NCBI GenBank assembly: GCA_001931875.2
Contig: MSJH02000799.1
Span: forward strand, 279,687-343,686
Length of the DNA: 64,000 nucleotides
Origin: Byssochlamys sp. IMV 00236
Lineage: Eukaryota; Ascomycota; Eurotiomycetes; Eurotiales; Thermoascaceae
Reading direction: 5' to 3'
This document shows, piece by piece, positions 13,084 through 25,338 of the stretch. How positions within the stretch are numbered: position 1 is the first letter of the stretch; the number at the start of each line of letters is the position of its first letter. A program made the translations under genes and the position numbers. Under the pieces are notes generated by a model. That model did no database searches. It was not told the DNA's origin and was given only the letters and a program-made list of their open reading frames with translations.

Positions 13084-13721
13084 GGCGCTGGCAGGAGCGC
13101 AGATGGACTGCGCAGTTAGTTGGAGATCAGAAGGGAGGGATGGTGGAGGTTGAACGAGACAGACTCCGATAGATAGATTGGAAGTGCTGCAGCGCCGGGG
13201 AGATTATTATTCTTGTTTAGCTGGCAGTTAGACTAGATCAGTAGTTAGTAGTGAGCTTGAAGCTGGTGGAGCGGCGGAGTACTGCAGTAGAGTAAACTAC
13301 CGAAATAACAGTACGGGAACAACTGATATACCACTTTAACAGCAGAAAAAGCAATATCTCTGTCAGGTAATCCTGGTATTACCAATACCTGACGCACACG
13401 GGACGGCGTGGCCCTTGGTCCAAGCGCTGCTGGCTCCATCTCCCGATCAGGACGCGCCGGACATTAAGAAGTTATTAATTTAATTTAATGTTAATGTTAA
13501 TGAAGCTGGCAAAGGAGCTGGCTAATAATTCCCCCGCAATATCCAGCCGGTCGATCTTGATGCCCTGGTGGCGCCCTCTGGTACTACACCCGGATCTCAG
13601 GGCTCTTAATACCCCCTAGACTGATTGACGTATCCCTTGTCGCGTTTTCTTTTGATGCTCACAGCTGGTCCGTTCGAGCAAGCACTCCCGAAGCTCTGCG
13701 CGTCCGTCGCGATACGGCACG
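13084..13721. other. Divergent promoter region, ChAPs gene / hir3
   Basis: This 638-bp region separates two divergently transcribed genes and should contain both promoters. An AT-rich stretch with repeated TTAAT units lies at about 13473-13502. No open reading frame of note is seen. Confidence 0.6.
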
Positions 13722-16700
13722 ATGTCGTCCTGGGTAGCTCTGAACATCGAGCCCGATGAAGACAGTGAGGAGGAGATCGATGACACGAAGGAGATCCAGA
13801 TTGAGGAGGCGCTGAAGCTGTACCAAAATGCGCTGAAACTGCATTCTCAAGGCCCCCAGTTCTACCCGCAAGCTGCGGAGGCGTACAAGGCCCTCTTCAA
13901 ATCTGAGATCTTCAACTATCCTGAGTCGATATCGGACTATAAACGCACTACGCTCGAACACGATGGATTGCCCGATCAGGTGGATATACTGGATGAGGTG
14001 GTCGCGGAGACCGGCGCATACGATATCAACGAGACGTCGAGCACGCTGCTTCAAACCATCTATTTGTCCTACAAGAACTACGGGCAGTTCCTTCTGGACT
14101 CGCTCAAAGATTCGCTGCAGAAAACCCGAGAAGACAATAGGGAGGCTAGCCCAAGCTCCGTGGGCGATATTGCGACCAAGTCCAAGACGGCCTTGGAGAT
14201 GTTCGCGGAGGCGTTGGAGAGAGACGACACGGACCTGGACCTATGGAGGAAAACAGCCAGGATTGGAGGCGCATTGCAGAGCTATCGACTGACGAGGTTC
14301 GGACTCGAAAGTGTCTTGGAAGACGAGGACGAAGAGCTGAAGGCGCGAACAGCACAGCTGGGATTGGAGGAGGCTTTCGCCATGGAGGACCTCCGCGGGA
14401 CACTTTTAAAACTTGATGACAGACCATCGCTATCGCAGATTCCATCGAAGACCCCGAAAAAGGCCCTTCTTAGACTGTTAAGGAGCCAGACCGACCTTTA
14501 TCCCTATCTTCCTGCTCTCTCACACCAGATTTCGAGCACCGATCCAAAACACAAACCACTCGCTCCGCCTCCTGTTCGACAAGCAATATCGCCTGTTGAT
14601 AAGACATGGGCAGCTGTAGGAAAGGCTATTCTACAGATAATCATGGACGAGGAGCAGGGGAACACCCACCTCGGACCGGGGGCTGCAATCGAGATCCAAC
14701 TACCAGTTGGAGAGGAACCTTCAGTAGCAGCCTCGATCGAGGATCCTGGCGAGACTACGGCACCTGAAATTCAGACCAAGGTTGAAACAGAGCCTAAAGA
14801 CGTAGACATGTTGGCAAACAATGAGACGCAGCAACCAGAATCCCAAGTTGCGACGAAGGCCCAGGATGCTAACGAAGTGGAGACTACTGAGGATCATTCG
14901 TCCATTGATCAACGAGCAGAAACGCAACTTAGAGAATCTTTGGAGGGTCAATCAGGACAGCCAAACGAAGACGCCGGTCCGCAAGAGGAGCCGGCTGATG
15001 AAGCAGAGTTGAAATCAGCATCTGCACCGTCGCGAAAAAGGTCTTCTGGGTCCTTTGGTAATGACGACGCTGGTGAAAGTGGACGGGCAAAAAGCAGAAG
15101 AACTCGTGCCCGTGAATCTAACGTCGAAGCTGCGCAGCAAGCCGATGAAGTTACCTTCGACCAGGAAAAGTATTATGAAGATCGACTAGAAGTCTTTTCA
15201 CATGCTGACCAGTGGATGTTCGGTACTGTTGGCTCCCTCCTCTCCAAGGTAGGCGTAGAGGATTTGGGTTCGATTGATGAACTCAAGAGCAAAGTCTGCC
15301 TCTTAGACGATCGCAAGGAATCCACAAACCTAGCCGCGACTCAATCGAATACACTTGAGACTATGCTTTATCGAGATCTCCGCAAGTCGTTGATGAATTG
15401 GGACGATGAGAGGTCAAAAGCGGTCCTTCAAGGGGACAGCTCCACCGGACTTCAAGACCTTCGCGGAATGAACAGGTCAGGCTTAGCAATATTCCTTGAG
15501 CACTCAAGAAAGCCGATAAAGAAACCTGGACCCGATAAGGTCCTCTCCGGTGGTGACGGACTCTCCGCCTTTGTACAGTGCGTAAATGGGGAGTGGTTGC
15601 ATTTGCATGAAGTCGCCTTGAGTTGGCTGCAAAAGCTTCTTATGCCGGGCAACGGCAGATTCTCAACAGATACCAGTGTTCCCAACGGATCTGGATGGCC
15701 TAATATGCAATCAACTTACACTTCTTCCCTATGGCCCGACGCCCTCAAAGAGACTGTGGTCCAGATATCGATCCGGGAGGATGAGTTCATTTACGGCAGA
15801 ATGGTCGAGAGCATCTCGGAGCTGGAGCAGGAGATCCTTCGCCAATCCTCCAACGGTCCTTTTGAATACACTCTGAAACACTACTCAGAGATGGAGATGA
15901 TCCAAACTCTGTATGAGCTACATCTGGACGTATATGCTCTCATCAACAACCCCAACAGCGAGGTTGATGGTGGGACGCGAATCATTCAAAAAGATCGTTT
16001 AGCTAGGTGGGGTCTATTGGCGCGCACTGCTGTCAACCATTTCATGGATCATGGAGATGACAGAGCATCTCGGACAACTATTGGTCTTCGTCATCTGTGG
16101 TCATCTACGTTTCACTCTAACATGGCTGAGGATGCAGGGCGAGAGCACATCCTCCTATGCCTTCAGGACTTGAGGAACATCCTGTCAGCTCTGGGGGATC
16201 CTGAGATCACCCTGCTTAACAATGCAGTAATGTCCGAAATATCAGCGGCGGCTCTGGATCAAGAGATTTCAAGACTCAATTCAATGGACTTTTTCATGAT
16301 GATCTTCGGTTCCGATTCGAAGGATCCTGTTGATCTCATTGAGAGTATTGAGCCCATTCTTGAGCCCTCTTCCGTGCAATTTATCGGCGGTGAGGACGAA
16401 GCTCCAGAGATTCCCGGCTCTCATTTACAAGAGATGGCCTCCTTCCTCGACCGCGGAGATGCCACGCTCAGACTCTTTCTGTGGCGCAGACTTCAGGATG
16501 CATATCGCGCAATAAATTATCCCCCGAAGGTCGTCTCTTGCAACCTTCGCAGCATCGAAACGATAATGAGAGAGCTTCGAAGTCCGTCGCGTACGGAGAT
16601 TCCCGAAGAGCAGCGTCAAATTAACCTGCTTAGATGGCTGAAATCAGTCGACGATGTGCTAGCGAAGACACTGGCGCAGGTCTTGGCTGAACCGGAGAAA

Positions 16701-19700
16701 TCGTTTGAGTGCATTGATGCCGATCATGTGCAGTCATCAATGTCCGCAATTGCCCAGCTCTCGAAACTGCTCCATAGTTTTGCCCTCTACGAAGACTCTG
16801 TTCGCGTCGGTCAACTGGCCGGCCCAGAGCTCCGTGGTCAGCTGTCGAAGTCACTCGAGAGCTTTAAAGATAAACTACGTGACATGCAAGTAAGAGCATG
16901 GCTTCTACAATATGCTCTTCTCAAAGAAGCCATCAGTCAAAACAAGGAAACATTTGACACACCTGCTGACGACCGTGTACATTACTTGCGGTCTGTCCAC
17001 AACGCTTTAGGGGTCCGTTCAGCTTGCAAATATTCGAGCAAGCAGCTTTTGAGAGTTATGAAGTCAGAACTACTGACGCTACAAACCGAAGATAATTACG
17101 ACTCTGACATATCGCAAGTGTTGTTTGATCTCCATGGCGTGAAGTTGTCGGCTTATGACGGGACGGTTGACCACGGATGTCATCCAGAAAAGCTGGACCG
17201 GGCGACAGCAGTCATGATGATCGACTTTGTTATGGCGCAGGCGAACAGGATGAGTATCAAGGATCTCTCGAAATCGGAACTGAAATCTACTATCGACAAG
17301 ATGCAGCAGTCTATCGGCATGACCAGAGCCTCGCCGCCTCTGTCTTTCAATAGGAGAGTTGTATCGGCTTATCTCAAGTCTCCAATTAATCCTTCACATC
17401 TCTTCCGTGCCGTTCAAGGCATAGGCGAACTTTCCATGATACCTGTTCCCACAGAGAGTGCCAAGATCGCCCAGAAAGGATGGTACTTCCTCCTTGGTCA
17501 TGCAGCTTTGACGAAATTCCGCTCTCAGAAGCGCCTGAATCCGGTCCCAACCAATGATCTTGATGACGCGATCACTTATTTCAGACAGGACCTGGAGCAC
17601 GGGTCAGGGAGATGGGAGTCGTGGTATCGACTGGCACAAACCTACGACACGAAACTGGAGGAAGATATCACATGGTCTGCAGATAAGATCAACAACAACC
17701 GAGCGGAACTTGTCGCTTTACAGCGGAACGCAATTCATTGTTACTCCATGGCAGTCGCCACAGCGATCCAAACTGCGGAATCAACCCCTGAAAATCGTGC
17801 AATCCTCTCAGATCTGTATACTGATTTCGGAATTCGCATGTACTCGTCCTCAAGAGAACCGTTGTCAATGGGTGCCTTTAGCCTTGCAGACTACACTCGC
17901 CATTTCAGCAAGGAGGAGACCCAGCAGATGTACAAGGGGCAGCCTTTCAAAGAGATGCGACTATATTCCGTATGGAACTTTGCCAGCTATCTTCTAAGGC
18001 GAGCGATGATCGATAAGCCTAAGCAATGGATGTGAGTTGTCTCAGGTCTACTCCTGTGTATGGGAGCTAACGATGCTTCAGGAATTACTACATCCTCAGC
18101 AAATGTCTCTGGAAAATGTTCAGCTGTGACGATACCGTGAGAGGACCGTCAAAGCGCGTTGAAATTGACGATCTAATTGATTGTCTGCTTGACGCTATTG
18201 AAGCTCTCCCTCAGAGAAAGGATAGTCGCTCGGAGCCTATCTTTGAACCTCACTATAAACTGGTGTCTATCGTGCATAAGCTCGTTCGTAGAGGTGTTCT
18301 GAAGGTAAACTATCATTCTGTCTTCTTCTGTCTGTTGCTTACTGACGGTTTGTAGCCTACTGAAGGTAGCAGCACTCTAACGACAACTCCCTGGGCCCGT
18401 AAAGTATCGCCACCAGCCGAAGATCTCGAGGCTTGGCAGCCATATATCCTAGAGGTCCTGAAGAATCTGAGGAATGCCGATAAATCGAACTGGCATCACC
18501 GTATCGTGGCAAGGGTACGTTTGCATCCATCTTAATCGCATTGTCGTCAACTGACCATTCTAGACTGCGCATATTCTCTACGATGACCGCAAGGATGAAT
18601 GTGCTGCCGCAAGTGCGAAGCATGAACTGACGCAGCAAATATTCACGAAGACTATGACTTTGCAAGTCTGGAAGCCAGAATATGAGCGACCCGGGAGACA
18701 TTTTGTTTACACTACTCGTTATGTCTATTTCTTTGTCAGTCTTCTTGATCAGCTTAACGATAGGGCAAATCTTGAGCAATTGCTTCGCCGGGTCAGGAAG
18801 AAGCAAGGCGACTTCATCAACCATACCAAGCTCTGGGAAGACATATGTCTCGTCTACGCGAAGGTGAGCAATGCGAGAATCATGTTGATTTCCAGGTTCA
18901 GATCCTAATTAGTTTTCTTAGCTTATTCGACGAGCGGCCGGCATATCGGAGGGACATGAAGAGGGCATTTTCAAGCCCCTCAGCTGGGATGAGTTTGTTA
19001 CGAACACTGCACGCTTGGATGCCTTGCCCCAACTTCCTACCACATGCATGACGCTCCTGGAGTTGATTCGTGATGCGGTGGAGTTGAAGAAGCTGAACAA
19101 CAACCTCATGAAGGTGACGGTATTGGAGGATCTTGTGGCCGACCTATATGCTCGACTATATGAGGTGAATATCCATCATTTTGTCGAGCAAGCGAAGGAG
19201 GAGAGTAAAGAAAAGATGAAGGTCGACCATGTTCTCATGACCAATGACGGTGCCGCTGACACTCCGACTCCTCCCACGTCTGCTCCGCCCTCCGAAGCAC
19301 CGGTTCCCAGGGGTCGAACCAAGGGTATCGCTCGAAGAGACATCCAGAAGAGAGCGGAAGCGATTGTCAACCGCATGGTTCCTCGTGCTGCACTACCAAA
19401 GCCAGCTGCGCCCACAGAAGGTGAAGGTCCTCGCCAGTCGGTGCCCACAATTCAAACCACTGCACCGATTCCTATCCGCAACGGCGCCCGCGAAGATGAG
19501 CAGCGAGGGCCCCGGGGCAGTCTCCCAGGCAGTGTACATGACAGCGCCGATGACGAAAGCGAGCTAAGCGAAATCGACGAGGAGAGGCTGTCCAAACTCA
19601 ATGCTGAACATAAGGATCTCTTGTTCCCCAACCTGAACGGACGATCTCCTGATCCCACGTCCGAATTGTCAGCTGTGGACGGCGATGAAGGGGACGATGG

Positions 19701-20022
19701 CGAAGGCGAGGGCGAAGGCGACGGTGAAGAAGGAGAAGATGAAGATGAAGAAGGGGACGAGGAAATAGAGGACGCCGAAGGAGACGGTGAGCAGGCGGAA
19801 GAGGGTGCGGAAGGTGAAGGGGTCACAGAACTTGAAGAAGAAGAAGGTCAAGGAGAAGGCGACGGGGACGAGGTAGAGCCTGAAGCCGAGGACGAAGATG
19901 CCGACGAAACGGAACTTGATCCTAATATCGATGATGAGGAGACGGAACAACAGGATTCGACGCAGGAGCAAGGAAAGCCTGATGAACCCGAGCCCATGGA
20001 CACGCAAGCATCGGACGCTTGA
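13722..20022 (+). CDS. hir3: HIR complex subunit Hir3 (CABIN1 homologue)
   Basis: Five exons join in frame: 13722-18031, 18082-18304, 18356-18514, 18564-18863 and 18922-20022 (2030 aa). The N-terminus (MSSWVALNIEPD, then ALKLYQNALKLHSQG and AAEAYKALFKSEIF) is the signature of fungal histone transcription regulator 3. Helical repeat-like segments fill most of the protein. A Ser/Arg-rich basic patch (SRKRSSGS, AKSRRTRARES) lies around residue 440-465. The last 180 residues are almost all Glu, Asp and Gly, a tail often seen in histone chaperones. Hir3 belongs to the HIR complex, which deposits H3-H4 independently of replication and represses histone genes. The length and the giant first exon fit the family. 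Confidence 0.9.
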
Positions 20023-20880
20023 TATACGCTTTCTTTTTCTTTCGTTATTGTATTTTAGCGCTTCTTCGTTTTATCCTTTGATATTGCATTATAGGAGAGG
20101 GACCCCGGCGCATGTACCATACGGCGGCGCGTTGGAAATTCTGATCCAGGGACCGGGAAACGGCGGAAGGAAGGTTGCTATAAATCAATCTTTACGGGCA
20201 AAAATATAGATTTTTCAATCACCTAGTAATAATCAACCCTGGAATGCCAGGGGTCTTTTCTTTACGGCCTACCTACGGAGTGGAGTATTAGTTATCTAGG
20301 CATTGACTGACGGAACTGCCTAAATGAGTAAACGGAGGTACTCCGATTGTGCAAGCCAGGCCAGGGCACAGCATCCATTCATTCGAGGTCGTATTTGCTC
20401 TGGTGTGACACGAATTATTATGCCATTGGAACGGAACTAAATACTTTATCTCTAGCACCGTTTGTTAAATCGGTATTAGCAACAGTAAATTCTCTTTCCT
20501 TAACTTTCATAAACATATCCATTTTGCTCTAACTATGTACAGTACCAATTATCTAGAGTAAAATCAAATACTACTATCTATCCTTCCTCTACCTCCCTTT
20601 CAAGACAAGAATCAATTTGAACGGTAATAAGAGACTCTTCTTCTTCTTCTTCTTCTTACTTTTCTTTTTTATTCCAAGGTCTAGATCCTAACTATCCCCC
20701 CATTTATTGATATACGCACATATCATAGACACTACTACAACCTACCGCTAAATACCCCCACCCGGGGAGAAAAAGAAAACCTCCGATCCTCCCCGCAAAT
20801 TCCTTCCCCGGATCCCGCAATTCCCCACGCTCGGAGTTGGCTCCGATGCATTAATACATATAACGGTAAATATGGGGTCA

Positions 20881-20953
20881 ACTAACTACCTAGTCCTGAC
20901 TTAACTAACTAACTAGTGAACTAACTAACTAACCAAGCATCTAACTGACTAGG
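20881..20953. repeat. CTAA-type tetranucleotide repeat tract
   Basis: Multiple direct copies of CTAA/ACTA, imperfect and interrupted by short unique words. It is a probable microsatellite in the intergenic region. Confidence 0.7.
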
Positions 20954-21201
20954 TAGGACGAATAGTAAAAGTGATCTTGGAAAATACCCCGGTTTATCCC
21001 CCGCCCAAGAATGGTCTGATCGTCGAGCGTCGGTAATGCATGATGATGATGATGATGGTGATGGAATCTGGGAAATAGCGTAGGTAAGTAGGTACCTATG
21101 TAATGGAATGGAATAGTTAGTTAGGGGATCGACGCTTTGAAAGCCGGGGGTAAGCTTACTACATACATAGCCGGTCTCCTCTTTTGGTATTTATTTACTA
21201 G

Positions 21202-21233
<32 letters not shown>

Positions 21234-21246
21234 CAGAGAGAGAGAG
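21202..21246. repeat. TA dinucleotide tract followed by GA tract
   Basis: About 12 TA units are followed by a short spacer and a run of GA units. The tract ends about 70 bp before the transporter start codon, so it probably lies in the promoter or 5' UTR. Confidence 0.8.
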
Positions 21247-21316
21247 ATGCGTCGAGCCTCTCTAGTCAATACTATACCAAGACCCAAGAAAAGAAAACAA
21301 AACAAAACAAAACACC

Positions 21317-23026
21317 ATGTCCTCCTCTCCATCTCCACCTCCATCATTCATGCGCCTTCGAGGCCAAAACCTCGTATACGCAGTAACATTCTGCTGTTCA
21401 ATCGGCTTCCTCCTCTTCGGCTACGACCTCGGCTTCATGGGCGGATTGACCACCTCCCCTGAATTTCTCTCTGTATTCAACAACCCCAGCTCATCCCTCT
21501 TAGCGTTCCTGGTCGCTTCGTATGATGTGGGGTGTCTTCTCGGTGCGCTGTTTCAGTTCACGCTGGGGGATCGGTTTGGAAGGAAACAGAGCAATATCGC
21601 TGGTGCAGTGGTGGTTTGTGTTGGGGCGATATTGCAGACGACGACATTTGGGTTGGCTCAGTTTTTGGTCGGGAGGATTGTTGCGGGGTTTGGATTGGGG
21701 ACTATGACTACGGTGATTCCGATTTATCTTAGTGAATGTGAGTTTTTTCTTTTCTTTTTCTTCTTCTTTTATTGGTGTTATTGTTGTTATTATTATGTTG
21801 GTTTTCTCCTTGTGGAAGGTTCAATGAACATGACCTGATTGATCTATCTGATTACCTACTTAGGCGCCACTCCTCAATCTCGCGGCCGAATGATGGCCAT
21901 GCAACTATCAAATCTAATCATGGGTCTGATTATCGCCAACTGGCTCGATTACGGCATGACATCCTACCCCGGCTCCGTCCAATGGAGACTCCCATGTGCA
22001 TTCCAGATCGTCTTCTGCATCATCACTGTCATCATGATGCCCTTCCTACCTGAATCACCTCGATATCTCTGCGCGAAAGGCGACATCGAACAAGCCAAGA
22101 TAGCCCTAGCGGCCCTCCGGGCAGGATACCCCGATACGCCAGAAGTCAGCGAGGAGCTGAAGGAAATCCAATACGCGATTGCGGTAGAGGCCGAAGAAGC
22201 CGGTTCGTGGAGTGATGTGTTTAAAGATAACGGTATCAGCGGGTTCACGCGCGTCGCGCTGGCTTTCTCAGCCAATTTCTTCCAGCAGCTATCGGGCGTC
22301 AATGTCATGTCGTCGTTGGGTCCGTATATCTTTCAAGATTCCATCGGGATGAGTCGGTATGATGCCCTGCTCGTAGCGGGCGGTTTGCAAGTATGGTATT
22401 TCCTCAGCAGTCTGATTCCCTGGTACGTGGTCGATCGTGTTGGACGTCGGAAGCTGTTCATGCTTGGCTCCGTTGGGATGGGCATCTGTATGACGCTGTC
22501 GGCGATCTTCGTGGGGATTGGAACCAAGGGACTTGGCTACGCCGCGGCTGTGGTGCTGTATCTCTTTCAGACCTTCTTCACTCTAGGCTGGCAATCCAAT
22601 ATGTGGATCTATCCCAGTGAGCTTCTGCCGCTGAAGCTCCGTCTGCGTGGAGGCGCCCTGGCCGTCGTGTCACAGTGGTTATTCACTTTCCTCGTGGTGG
22701 AAATCACTCCTCCCATGATCACGAATATTGGATATCGCTCATATGTCGTCTTCGCCGTGATCAACTTCGCTACCGTGCCACTGGTGTATTTCTGCTTTCC
22801 GGAGACGAGTAAAATGCCACTGGAAGCAGTCGATCTGCTGTTCGCAGACCGCGAGGACGGCACGAGACCGTCGATTTTCCAGGTGGCTCGGGATTCAGTC
22901 AATAGGGAGAAGGTGGCGGAGATCGAGAGGCAGTTGCAGGAGCGGGCGAGATTGAGAGCTGATAATGAGGGTATTATTGACGCGTCAAAGGAGAAAGCAG
23001 AGCACTTGGAGGTATCTGCAGTTTAG
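21317..23026 (+). CDS. MFS sugar transporter, 12 transmembrane segments
   Basis: Two exons (21317-21737 and 21864-23026) join in frame to give 527 aa. Sugar-porter signatures are present in order: FGYDLGFMGG in TM1, GDRFGRK in the TM2-3 loop, GRIVAGFGLG in TM4, PESPRYL at the end of TM6, QQLSGVN in TM7, DRVGRRKL in the TM8-9 loop and PETSKMPLEAVD after TM12. Two six-helix halves flank a cytoplasmic loop at about residues 210-265. The family moves hexoses, pentoses or polyols across the plasma membrane by proton symport or facilitated diffusion; the substrate cannot be read from the sequence. The 126-nt intron is longer than the others here and has a T-rich start. The context does not point to a pathway. 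Confidence 0.9.
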
Positions 23027-23636
23027 CGATATGTCGTTGAAGATGAGAACTTTCCTTTTGGTGACCTGTTTCTTGTAACTATCCGCCATGCTTGTGATGC
23101 TGCTGTCACCGAAACCCTGCGTAGGTGACGTCCTAGTATATACATAGGCAGAGATGCGCCTGGTGTAGATAAACCGTGGGCAAACTTCTGAGGGAGAGAT
23201 AAGACACGATCTTTTCACGCAATACTCTGGTCGTCTGCAGCGTAGCGTCGTGCTCTTTAGGTTCGACGTGTTTAGTGCAGGCAGTTATTTAAATAGTTAG
23301 TTAGTGTAGGTGTTCCACTTCAGCGACCCGTTCTGATTCCAATTTCCCCGCATCTGTTCCTAGTGGGACCTGGTATTTATGTAGACTTGGAACATAGCAA
23401 TTCTACGTAATCTAGGGCAATGGGCCTCAGTGCATAGATTGATCGCTGCATGCCCAGCAGTAATGATGTGGCAGCAAATAGCACAAGATCACGCCGTCTG
23501 GTACAGTAGAATAGATAGGACATCATTTCATATTGGGACGTATCTATATCTGAACGCGGGACTCAAACCAATGAGATGCGGACAGCGTACGTTAGACGCC
23601 TCCGATCTGCTACTGCAGTAGATCGCTGATCGCACT
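23027..23636. other. Convergent intergenic region
   Basis: No gene is seen between the converging transporter and acidic-protein genes. A tRNA-like B-box word lies near 23560 but no tRNA fold forms around it. Confidence 0.6.
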
Positions 23637-24430
23637 CTACTCTTCTTCTTCCGCCTCAGCAGTTTCGGGTTCCTTGGGCACCTGGCCGCCCTTGGCCTCT
23701 TTCGCGGCTGCAGCAGGGCCGCTGTCCTTCGCGGTCTCCTCAGGTTCCTCTTCTTCCCCTTCTGCCTCTTCTTCCTCTTCTTCGCCGGCGCCGTTCTCAC
23801 CTTCTCCGTTTTGATCCTCCTCTTCCTTGTCGCCGTTCTCTTCCGCAGCCTCAGTCTTTCGCTTCTTAGCAGCGGGAGGTCCTGCAGTAACATCTAGGTC
23901 AGCGAGATCTGTTTCCATGACCGAAAGGGGCGATATCAAAGCAAGTTGAGAAGGAAAAGAAGACCTACCTGCAGCTTCTCCAGTGTCTTCTTCCTCCCCT
24001 TCTCCTTCGGATTCTTCTTCTTCTTCCTCTTCCTCCTCCGAGCCCTCCTCTTCTTCACTTCCTACATCAGAATCTTCATATCTAGTAGTATGCGTCAGTC
24101 TGATCGAATCGTCTTCAAAACGTTGATATATCGATCCAAAGGCGCTATTTTGCGCGCGCGCAATGGCATTGCGGAGGCCAATCGAATCATGTGATGTAGC
24201 GATTCTCAAAGGCCACCCAGTCACAATGGGGCGACCGCAGTGCCATTGACGTGACGTGCAAAGGGAGCGCCAGATGATGATGATAATGATTATGATGATG
24301 CGGTCGCGTATGGCGGGTATTGAGCGGGGGACGAGATGACTTACTCTTCTTCTTCTTCACTCTCGTCGCTGGGCAGCGCCACGAGTTCTTCTTCCTCTTC
24401 GGCTTCCTGCTTTCTCTTGCGCGTGGACAT
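23637..24430 (-). CDS. Small Glu-rich acidic protein, unknown function
   Basis: Three minus-strand exons (24345-24430, 23969-24081 and 23637-23881) join in frame to give 147 aa. It starts MSTRKRKQEAEEEEE and carries one basic, nuclear-localisation-like patch (AAKKRKTE, about residues 69-76). The rest is largely Glu, with Ser/Asp before the patch and Ala/Gly after it. No known domain is recognised. The composition resembles acidic histone-binding or nuclear chaperone tails, but function cannot be assigned. All three junctions have good splice motifs and preserve the acidic reading frame. This supports a real gene rather than a GAA-repeat artefact. Confidence 0.7.
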
Positions 24431-25338
24431 GGTGTCTTGGATGACTGGGGAGGTGCTTTAGGATGATTTGAGCGGTAGGATGGGGCTCAATGGAATGGAG
24501 GGTTGTCAGAAAGACGCCCACGAATCCCGGGATAGGGAGGACTGGCTAGCTAGAGGAGGGTATCTGGAAGAAGGAGGAGGGAGGGAGAGGGAGAGGGAGA
24601 GAGGGAAAGAGAGAAAGAGAGAGGAAAAGGGAGGGAAAGGCAGGGAAGGGCAGGGGAGGTCGAAGGGGGATGGAATGGGACAGCCTTCTCAACCGGGCGC
24701 CGGTGGGGGAGAAGGAAGGTTGACGGGAGGCTGAGGGAAGATCGAGTTAACCTAGAGTCTATGGTAGTTACTCGTACTCTTACTCTTGCTCTAACTATCT
24801 ACATGGGGGATAAGCAGACCGGGAAGTTAACGAGGGGGGAAGAGACGACGCTTGCTTGGTTCCTGGACGAGAAAAGCCACCAGGTTCCAGAGTCGGCATG
24901 CTGAGTTAGATAAGTCAGTCTAGTATTACCGAGTTACAGTATGTATGCAAACAAGTAACTACAGTACAGTACAGTACTTACACTACAGATCTCGGGGAGA
25001 AGCCCTGTATCCGCGCGTATTCGATATCACTGGGACTCCTGCTACGTTGGTTGTTCCGCCCTGACTGCGCTCCATCCCGCGAACCCCAGACGGTGCCCGT
25101 ACGGTACTTTATCAGTCTTACCAATACCGTACCGATCAATACCGCAGACCCGCCATGACGAGCGCGGCAGCTCCCAATGACATCAGGCCAAAGCGGAGTA
25201 GAAAAGGTAACATTGAACACCGTGTTATTATTATAATATTTCGAGTATATTATTGTTGCAAGTACTTTATTGGTATCATCATCACTAATAAACAAAAAAG
25301 GTATAGATAATATGAAAAATAAAAAGCATACAGATCCC
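24431..25338. other. Intergenic region with purine-rich tract
   Basis: No credible gene. A strongly purine-biased (G/A) stretch lies at 24567-24660 just upstream of the acidic-protein gene. ACAGT repeats occur at about 24960-24978. Confidence 0.6.
24567..24660. repeat. Polypurine (GGGA/GAGA) tract
   Basis: About 94 bp of almost pure G/A on the plus strand, made of GAGG, GGGA and GAAA units. It sits about 140-230 bp upstream of the acidic-protein start, so it is probably promoter-proximal. Confidence 0.75.

Larger units (their letters stand above)
20023..21316. other. Long intergenic region rich in simple repeats
   Basis: No gene is seen in about 1.3 kb between hir3 and the sugar transporter. 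Simple-sequence tracts are dense: TTC repeats at about 20637-20657, CTAA-type repeats at 20881-20953, GAT/ATG repeats at 21040-21058, TA repeats at 21202-21226 and GA repeats at 21233-21246. The TA/GA tracts lie about 70-110 bp before the transporter ATG. Confidence 0.7.

Noticed and set aside
19452..20007. Minus-strand frames rich in Ser/Pro or Phe/Leu
   Set aside because: They are antisense shadows of the acidic repeat region of Hir3.
21202..21246. TA/GA tract as a transposon target or terminal repeat
   Set aside because: There is no flanking inverted repeat or coding remnant. It is simple-sequence DNA.
23555..23625. tRNA-Val(AAC)-like element on the minus strand near 23560-23620
   Set aside because: A B-box-like word and a possible anticodon stem-loop exist, but neither the T stem nor the acceptor stem pairs, and the B-box lacks its invariant C.
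24950..24980. ACAGT repeats as a telomere-like or satellite array
   Set aside because: There are only a few units, with no TTAGGG-type motif and no extension.
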